Assembly (NCBI GenBank): GCA_002407865.1
Contig: DHPI01000066.1
Location: forward strand, 21,230-40,237
Origin: Spirochaetia bacterium UBA5368
GTDB lineage: Bacteria; Spirochaetota; UBA4802; UBA5368
Direction: 5' to 3'
DNA length: 19,008 nucleotides
In this document: positions 13,775 to 19,008 of the stretch, piece after piece
How positions within the stretch are numbered: position 1 is the stretch's first letter
How the letters are laid out: each line of letters begins with the position of its first letter
Made by a program: the position numbers and the translations under genes
The notes under the pieces: generated by a model
What the model saw: only the letters and a program-made list of their open reading frames with translations
What the model was told of the DNA's origin: nothing
The model's database searches: none

Positions 13775-14371
13775 GTGGCTGAAATAACATCTGATATGAT
13801 AAAGGAACTACGGGAAAAGACGCAGGCTGGAATGCTTGATTGTAAAAAGGCGCTGATGGAATGCGGCGGCGACATGGAAAATGCCGTCGACTTTCTGCGC
13901 AAAAAGGGCCTTGCCTCTGCGAACAAAAAAATGGGCCGTGAGGCGAAAGAGGGCATCGTCGCCTCGTATATTCACAACAACAACAAGCTGGGCGTAATTC
14001 TCGAGCTTAACTGCGAAACCGATTTCGTCGCGAGAAACGCTGATTTCCAGGACCTTGCGAAGGAACTCTGCATGCAGGTCGCCGCCGCGAATCCGCTTTA
14101 TGCCGATATCGAGGATGTGCCTGCGGCCGATATCGAAAGGGAAAAGAACATCTACAGGGACCAGATGAAAGATTCAGGCAAGCCCGAAAACGTTATTGAA
14201 AAAATCATCGATGGAAAACTGAAGAAGTTTTATTCAGAAATATGCCTGCTTGAGCAGGAATCCATCAGGGATCAGAGTGTGATAATCCGCGATCTGATTA
14301 AAAACAAGATATCGACCTACGGAGAAAACATTTCGGTAGGAAGATTTGTCCGCTTTCAGATAGGTAAATAA
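13775..14371 (+). CDS. tsf: elongation factor Ts, short form
   Basis: 198-residue nucleotide-exchange factor that removes GDP from EF-Tu. It starts with GTG, supported by AAGGAG seven bases upstream and by the N-terminus [16 protein letters not shown] frame extension to 13727 adds non-family sequence. The UBA-like N-domain shows GMLDCKKAL, followed by [22 protein letters not shown] and the signature [12 protein letters not shown] that contacts EF-Tu. The length matches short EF-Ts proteins (about 200 residues, as in Thermus) rather than the 280-residue E. coli form, lacking one core subdomain. Directly follows rpsB and ends two bases before pyrH. Confidence 0.97.
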   Translation: MAEITSDMIKELREKTQAGMLDCKKALMECGGDMENAVDFLRKKGLASANKKMGREAKEGIVASYIHNNNKLGVILELNCETDFVARNADFQDLAKELCMQVAAANPLYADIEDVPAADIEREKNIYRDQMKDSGKPENVIEKIIDGKLKKFYSEICLLEQESIRDQSVIIRDLIKNKISTYGENISVGRFVRFQIGK

Positions 14372-14373
14372 CA

Positions 14374-15105
14374 ATGCGGGAAACCGATAGCCACAAAGCG
14401 GCGCGTTACAAACGGATTCTGTTGAAGTTGAGCGGCGAGGCGCTCGCGGGCGATGATAAATTCGGCATCAATCCGGAAGTCGTTACGCGCATTGCGCGGG
14501 AGGTGGCCGAGGTATACCGCATGGGCCTCGAGGTTGCGCTTGTCATCGGGGGGGGAAATATCTTTCGCGGATCGTACGGGAAGGATATCGGCATGGACCG
14601 CTCGACCGGTGATTATATGGGCATGCTTGCCACCGTGATCAATTCGCTTGCCATGCAGGACGCCCTCGAAAAGCTTGATGTGCCGACACGGGTTATGACC
14701 GCGATCGAAATGCGCGCGGTGGCGGAGCCGTACATCCGCCGTCGCGCGATACGTCATCTTGAAAAAAAGAGGGTGATCATTCTTTCCGCGGGAACGGGAA
14801 ATCCCTTTTTCACAACCGATACGGCGGCCAGCCTTCGAGCGATAGAGATTGGCGCCGACGTGGTGATGAAGGCCACAAAAGTTGATGGCGTGTACGATTC
14901 GGACCCGGCAAAGAACCATGATGCCCGCAAGATTGATACAATCAGCTATATTGATGTGATTGAACGCCAGCTCCGCGTTATGGATCTGACGGCGATATCC
15001 CTCTGCATGGATAACAATCTCCCGATTGTCGTCTTCAACCTGCTTGAAGATAACGCCATCAGAAAGATCGTGACCGGTGAAACAATTGGCACCATTATTT
15101 CCTGA
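14374..15105 (+). CDS. pyrH: UMP kinase
   Basis: 243 residues, amino-acid kinase fold; phosphorylates UMP to UDP with ATP in the cytoplasm, supplying UTP and CTP for RNA and, through CTP, for CdsA later in this cluster. Motifs: [14 protein letters not shown] near 13-26, [10 protein letters not shown] near 57-66, [19 protein letters not shown] near 78-96 and [13 protein letters not shown]. Usual length for the bacterial enzyme, with about ten extra residues before the first strand. It begins two bases after the tsf stop with a modest ribosome site (ATAGGT), so translation is likely coupled. Confidence 0.97.
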   Translation: MRETDSHKAARYKRILLKLSGEALAGDDKFGINPEVVTRIAREVAEVYRMGLEVALVIGGGNIFRGSYGKDIGMDRSTGDYMGMLATVINSLAMQDALEKLDVPTRVMTAIEMRAVAEPYIRRRAIRHLEKKRVIILSAGTGNPFFTTDTAASLRAIEIGADVVMKATKVDGVYDSDPAKNHDARKIDTISYIDVIERQLRVMDLTAISLCMDNNLPIVVFNLLEDNAIRKIVTGETIGTIIS

Positions 15106-15126
15106 CAACAAACAAAGGGGGATACC

Positions 15127-15684
15127 ATGATAGATGATATTATCTCTGATGCTGAAGAACGGATGAAGAAGAGCATCAAGGCCCTTGAAAGGGAGTTTGC
15201 CGCCATTCGAACCGGCAGGGCGAATCCCTCGCTCTTCGACAATGTCAGGGTAGATGTGTATGGCACACAGATGCCGCTTAACCAGGTGGCCACGATATCC
15301 TGCCCCGAACCGCGGCTTGTCGTGATTCAGCCCTGGGACAGGGGAAGCCTCTCCTCGATAGAAAAGGCGATATTAAAATCTGAATTATCGTTAAATCCGA
15401 ATAATGACGGTAACCTTATCCGTATTCAGATTCCAGACCTTACCGAAGAACGCCGCAAGGAATACGTGAAATTTGCCAAGCAGAAGGCCGAGGAATGCCG
15501 CGTTTCGATACGGAACGTGCGCAGGGACGCGAATGACATGGTGAAGGAACTCGAAAAGAACAAAGAGATTTCCGAGGACGATTCGAAGGGCGCGGTTGCG
15601 AGGATTCAGAAGCTGACCGATAAATACAGTGATGAAGTGCACAGGCTGACCGAGAACAAGGAAAAAGAGATAGTGCATATATGA
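15127..15684 (+). CDS. frr: ribosome recycling factor
   Basis: 185 residues, exactly the family length. With EF-G it splits the post-termination ribosome. Visible signatures are FAAIRTGRANPSLFDNVRV near 25-43, VYGTQMPLNQVATISCPEPR, QPWD, and RVSIRNVRRDANDMVKELEK in the helical domain. AAAGGGGG five bases before the ATG gives a strong start. Lies 21 bases after pyrH and 58 before uppS in the conserved order. Confidence 0.97.
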   Translation: MIDDIISDAEERMKKSIKALEREFAAIRTGRANPSLFDNVRVDVYGTQMPLNQVATISCPEPRLVVIQPWDRGSLSSIEKAILKSELSLNPNNDGNLIRIQIPDLTEERRKEYVKFAKQKAEECRVSIRNVRRDANDMVKELEKNKEISEDDSKGAVARIQKLTDKYSDEVHRLTENKEKEIVHI

Positions 15685-15742
15685 ATCCGGCATGGATGAC
15701 ATTCCACGCTGCCGCGCACGACCATTATGAGGATATCCTGAT

Positions 15743-16462
15743 TTGATACGGAATTACAGGCGTTTGCTCGATATGACCCGCATTCCCGCGCATGTTGCCA
15801 TCATTATGGATGGCAACGGTCGCTGGGCGCAGAAACGGTCGCTTCCGAGGATTGCCGGTCACGAACGAGGGGCGCAGGTTGTCGAGTCGCTTATGGACGC
15901 AGCGCTGTCCGTGGGGCTTGGTGTGGTGTCGCTCTACGCGTTTTCCACCGAGAACTGGTCGCGGCCCGCGCCGGAGGTAAGCGGCCTGTGGGCGCTTCTC
16001 GAGCAATTTTTCAATTTGAACATAGAAAAAATAAAGGAAAAGGGAATACAGGTGCGCCATTCCGGCATGTTGGACCATCTGCCCGCTTCGACGAAGGCAG
16101 CCATCCGCAACGCGATCAGGGAGACAAGGCGCAACGACAGGATTATTCTCAATTTTTGCCTTAATTACGGAGGACGCCAGGAAATCGTCAATGCCGTAAA
16201 CCGATGGTCCGCAAAAGGAAAGCCGGCCGGCGCAGTGACAGAAGAGGGATTGAGTAAATTTCTGTATACGGCGGGATTGCCGGATGTCGATTTGCTTATC
16301 AGAACAAGCGGGGAATACCGGATAAGCAATTTTCTGCTCTGGCAGATTGCATATGCTGAACTGGTTTTTATGAAGGTGTTGTGGCCGGATTTTACGCCGT
16401 CGCACCTTTATAAAGCGATTTACGAATACCAACAACGAGAGAGGAGATTTGGCGGCATATGA
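15743..16462 (+). CDS. uppS: undecaprenyl diphosphate synthase (isoprenyl transferase)
   Basis: 239-residue cis-prenyltransferase that extends farnesyl diphosphate with isopentenyl diphosphate to the C55 carrier used for peptidoglycan and surface glycans. Signatures: HVAIIMDGNGRWAQ with catalytic Asp23, GHERGAQVV, LYAFSTENWSRP, and LLIRTSGEYRISNFLLWQIAYAELVF near the C-terminus. The chosen start is a TTG with GAGGA about nine bases upstream. The first in-frame ATG, at 15773 (codon 11), has no ribosome site but cannot be excluded. Its stop overlaps the cdsA start (ATGA). Confidence 0.96.
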   Translation: MIRNYRRLLDMTRIPAHVAIIMDGNGRWAQKRSLPRIAGHERGAQVVESLMDAALSVGLGVVSLYAFSTENWSRPAPEVSGLWALLEQFFNLNIEKIKEKGIQVRHSGMLDHLPASTKAAIRNAIRETRRNDRIILNFCLNYGGRQEIVNAVNRWSAKGKPAGAVTEEGLSKFLYTAGLPDVDLLIRTSGEYRISNFLLWQIAYAELVFMKVLWPDFTPSHLYKAIYEYQQRERRFGGI

Positions 16463-17334
16463 GTGAAACAGTAAAACGTGTTCTCAGCGCGATTATCGCG
16501 CTTCCGGTATATGTCCTCGTTATTGTGACCGACAGCTTTCATTCCATGCCGGCGCTGGCGGCTTCGCTCATTATTTCGCTTGTCTGCCTGTACGAGTATT
16601 ATCAGATCGCGGACAAGGGCGAAGGGAAAAGGCCGTTCATGATGCCGGGCATGATACTCGGAGCGGTTGTCAATATAGTAATGTACCTGTACGCGTACGG
16701 CAGGCTCTACGGCTACTCTAACGGATTTGCCGATTTTGACGCGCGTCTGGTGTTTGCGGTCTTCGCGCTGGCGCTGCCCGCGGTTTTCGCCATACAGATT
16801 TTACGTCGTCCTATCGAGGGGGCCATTTACTCGCTTGCGGTCACCGTTTTCGGCATTGTGTTCATCGTTTTTTCGTTTTCGCATATTTTGCTTTTGAAAG
16901 CGCTGAAAGACGGCTATCATTATATCATTATCGTGAACATGATCGTCATGCTCAATGACGCGGGTGCGTATTTCGGAGGAATCAATTTCGGGCGTCACAG
17001 GGCGAAATTCAAGGTGTCGCCCAATAAAACGTGGGAAGGCTACTTCTTCGGGCTGCTTACCAGCATCGTCGCCATGATGGTAGTCAGCCAGGTGTACGAC
17101 GTGCTGCTTGGCAAACACCTTTTCGGCATGATAGAGGCCGCAGTGCTGGGTATCGTGCTGAGCGTGGTCGGCAATATCGGTGATCTCATCGAGTCCGCGA
17201 TAAAACGCGACAGCGTCACGAAGGATTCCGGTCATATCATCCCAGGGCACGGCGGCATGTGGGATGTATTTGACGCCATGATTGTCGCAATGCCGTTATT
17301 TTATTATTACCTTGTTATAAAGGGCGTACGGTAA
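16459..17334 (+). CDS. cdsA: phosphatidate cytidylyltransferase (CDP-diglyceride synthetase)
   Basis: 291-residue integral membrane enzyme that makes CDP-diacylglycerol from CTP and phosphatidate, the precursor of all phospholipids. Several hydrophobic spans are visible along its length. The C-terminal family signature is present at residues 246-272: SAIKR, KD, PGHGG (262-266), then WDVFD. The position that is normally Arg in the DR-D ending is Val270 here; every other pattern position fits. The polypeptide otherwise looks intact and full length, so I regard it as functional or a lineage variant. It overlaps uppS by four bases and is followed 12 bases later by dxr. Confidence 0.95.
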   Translation: MSETVKRVLSAIIALPVYVLVIVTDSFHSMPALAASLIISLVCLYEYYQIADKGEGKRPFMMPGMILGAVVNIVMYLYAYGRLYGYSNGFADFDARLVFAVFALALPAVFAIQILRRPIEGAIYSLAVTVFGIVFIVFSFSHILLLKALKDGYHYIIIVNMIVMLNDAGAYFGGINFGRHRAKFKVSPNKTWEGYFFGLLTSIVAMMVVSQVYDVLLGKHLFGMIEAAVLGIVLSVVGNIGDLIESAIKRDSVTKDSGHIIPGHGGMWDVFDAMIVAMPLFYYYLVIKGVR

Positions 17335-17346
17335 AATCAGCGCATA

Positions 17347-18507
17347 ATGTCTTCTACAGTAACAGTTCTCGGTTCCACCGGCTCCATCGGCGTGTCCACG
17401 CTCAGAGTGCTGAAGACCCTGGGCGGGAGGTTCGAATTATACGGGTTGAGCTGCCACAGAAACATTTCACTGCTTGAGCGTCAGATTGGGGAGTTTCACC
17501 CCGCGGTTGTCGCCGTTGGTTCGGAAGAGGCCGCGTGCGGGCTGGAGTTTGAAAAACTGAAACGCCGGCATCCCGACATAGAATTTCTTGAGGGATGCGA
17601 CGGCATACTCGAGCTTGCAAGGCGGGATGTCGATGTCGTCGTTTCAGCGATTGTCGGCGGGGCGGGACTGAAGCCGTCGCTTGAGGCGCTGCCGCATGCC
17701 GGGCGGATGGCGCTTGCCAACAAGGAAACGCTGGTAATGGCCGGCGACATATTTATGCGGCGGGTGCGGGATTGCAATGTCGAGTTGATTCCCGTGGACA
17801 GCGAGCACAGCGCGGTGTTCGCGTTGCTTGAAAACATCAAGCGAAAAAACATTGCGCGGATAATTCTCACAGCGTCGGGTGGGAGCCTGAGGGACAGGCC
17901 GGTTCGTGAACTTGAATCGGTGACGCCCGAGGAGGCGCTTGCGCATCCGACATGGAACATGGGCAGTAAAATCACCATCGATTCGGCGACTCTCGTCAAT
18001 AAGGGGCTGGAGGTCATTGAAGCGCATCACCTGTTCAATGTCGGTTACGACGATATCGATGTCGTAATTCACCCCCAGAGTATAATCCATTCGATGGTCG
18101 AAACCGTCGACGGTTCGGTGCATGCGTTGATGAGCGTGCCCGACATGGCGCTTCCGATTATGAATGCGTTGACATATCCCGAGAAAGTTGCAAATCCGTT
18201 CGGCAGAATCGATTTTTCCAGAGTCGGTTCGCTGACGTTTAAGTCCCATGAAGGGGGTAAATACCCCGCCCTTGAACTATGTTACAGCGCGGGCAGGGCC
18301 GGCGGAACGATGCCGGCGGTGCTCAACGGCGCGAATGAGGTTGCGGTCGGGGCGTTTCTGGAAAAGCGCCTTCGTTTTACGCATATTGTGAAGATTGTGG
18401 AAAGAGTTATGGCGCTGCATTCACCCCTGGTCGATCCCGGAATTGATGACATTTTTTCCGCCGACGCATGGGCGCGCGACATGGCAAATAGAATGATACG
18501 AGGTTAA
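17347..18507 (+). CDS. dxr: 1-deoxy-D-xylulose 5-phosphate reductoisomerase
   Basis: 386 residues, usual length. Converts DXP to 2-C-methyl-D-erythritol 4-phosphate with NADPH, the committed step of the MEP isoprenoid pathway that feeds UppS in the same cluster. Motifs: NADPH loop GSTGSIG (9-15), ALANKE near 122-127, PVDSEHSA with metal ligands Asp151 and Glu153, TASGG, NMGSKITIDSATLVNKGLE with ligand Glu222, HPQSIIH (242-248) and NGANEVAV. All catalytic positions are present. Weak ribosome site but short gap to cdsA and only two bases to rseP. Confidence 0.97.
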   Translation: MSSTVTVLGSTGSIGVSTLRVLKTLGGRFELYGLSCHRNISLLERQIGEFHPAVVAVGSEEAACGLEFEKLKRRHPDIEFLEGCDGILELARRDVDVVVSAIVGGAGLKPSLEALPHAGRMALANKETLVMAGDIFMRRVRDCNVELIPVDSEHSAVFALLENIKRKNIARIILTASGGSLRDRPVRELESVTPEEALAHPTWNMGSKITIDSATLVNKGLEVIEAHHLFNVGYDDIDVVIHPQSIIHSMVETVDGSVHALMSVPDMALPIMNALTYPEKVANPFGRIDFSRVGSLTFKSHEGGKYPALELCYSAGRAGGTMPAVLNGANEVAVGAFLEKRLRFTHIVKIVERVMALHSPLVDPGIDDIFSADAWARDMANRMIRG

Positions 18508-18509
18508 AC

Positions 18510-19008
18510 ATGGCAATGCTTACGTATATTTTGGCGGCGGTAATTCTTCTCGGGCTGTGCATTTTTGTGCACGAGTTGGGGCATCTGCTTGGCGGAAAGA
18601 TGGTCGGCATTAAGGCGAAGGTCTTTTCGCTCGGTTACGGCAGGGGATTTATAAAAAAGAAGATCGGCGACACCACATACCAGGTGACGCTTATTCCGTT
18701 CGGCGGGTACTGCCAGTTTTACGGCGACGAGCCCGGCGAGGAGCGCAAGGGCGAATCGTACGAATTTCTCAGCGCGCACCCCCTGCGGCGGATTGTCGTT
18801 GTGGTGATGGGCCCCCTCTTTAACCTGTTTTTCGGCATACTGCTCTTTTTCGTAATGAACCTCATCGGATACCAGGTGGAGACGAACCGCATATATATTC
18901 CCGAGTATTTTACAACGGGCGACTACGTATCGCCGGCCTATGCGGCGGGCATGCGGACCGGCGATGTCATTACGGCGGTCAACGGCAAGAGCATCGCGAG
19001 TTTCTCGG
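18510..19008 (+). CDS. rseP: RseP-type site-2 protease (M50), 3' end outside window
   Basis: N-terminal 166 codons of an intramembrane zinc protease that cuts anti-sigma factors or signal-peptide remnants in the inner membrane. The catalytic motif HELGH lies at residues 21-25 within the first membrane span, as in RseP. Next come FSLGYGRG, LIPFGGY, and the second membrane region with MGPLFNLFFGI. The start of a PDZ domain (SPAYAAGMRTGDVITAVNGK) runs to the window edge. The ATG is preceded by GAGG at six bases and follows the dxr stop by two bases. The frame is open to base 19008; the second catalytic motif is not in the window. Confidence 0.93.
   Translation, partial: MAMLTYILAAVILLGLCIFVHELGHLLGGKMVGIKAKVFSLGYGRGFIKKKIGDTTYQVTLIPFGGYCQFYGDEPGEERKGESYEFLSAHPLRRIVVVVMGPLFNLFFGILLFFVMNLIGYQVETNRIYIPEYFTTGDYVSPAYAAGMRTGDVITAVNGKSIASFS

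Overview
The window reads as chromosomal DNA of a Gram-negative (diderm) bacterium of roughly balanced base composition. It has signal-peptide exported proteins, a TolC-type outer-membrane channel, an RND transporter and a site-2 protease of the RseP type. The order rpsB-tsf-pyrH-frr-uppS-cdsA-dxr-rseP, the short (198-residue) EF-Ts and the DUF4321 neighbour would fit a spirochaete. That placement is an inference from gene order and protein lengths and is only moderately secure. No tRNA, rRNA, insertion sequence or CRISPR array was seen.

Layout. Positions 1-518 are AT-rich and hold no convincing gene. At 519-1412 lies an exported protein of unknown function with a calcium-loop-like DxDxDG motif. 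It converges on a leftward pair: an M23 (LytM-type) cell-wall peptidase followed by a PHP-domain phosphoesterase. A hairpin terminator sits between the convergent genes. Further right, also leftward, are a 46-residue single-span membrane protein and a GT4 glycosyltransferase. An AT-rich divergent intergenic region (about 5025-5324) separates these from a rightward efflux operon: tetR-type regulator, TolC-type outer-membrane factor and HAE1-type RND pump, tightly packed or overlapping. The operon has no periplasmic adaptor gene, although tripartite pumps normally need one.

Positions 10946-11516 form a regulatory and small-gene interval: a strong hairpin, a candidate 42-residue leftward small protein, tandem rightward promoters, and a compact leader of about 100 nt with three adjacent hairpins. 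The last hairpin places the Shine-Dalgarno sequence in its loop and the start codon of a cyclase-family (PF04199) metalloenzyme in its stem. This is the best candidate in the window for an undescribed element, namely a possible riboswitch or other translational switch. Next comes a DUF4321 membrane protein that appears to be translated by coupling to a six-codon upstream ORF.

Positions 12866-19008 hold the conserved housekeeping run: ribosomal protein S2 (TTG start), EF-Ts (GTG start), UMP kinase, ribosome recycling factor, undecaprenyl diphosphate synthase (TTG start), CDP-diglyceride synthetase, DXP reductoisomerase, and the N-terminal part of RseP, which is cut by the window end. Together they link translation, pyrimidine nucleotides, isoprenoid precursors, the cell-wall lipid carrier, phospholipid synthesis and envelope stress proteolysis. 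Most gaps are short, and uppS/cdsA share an ATGA overlap.
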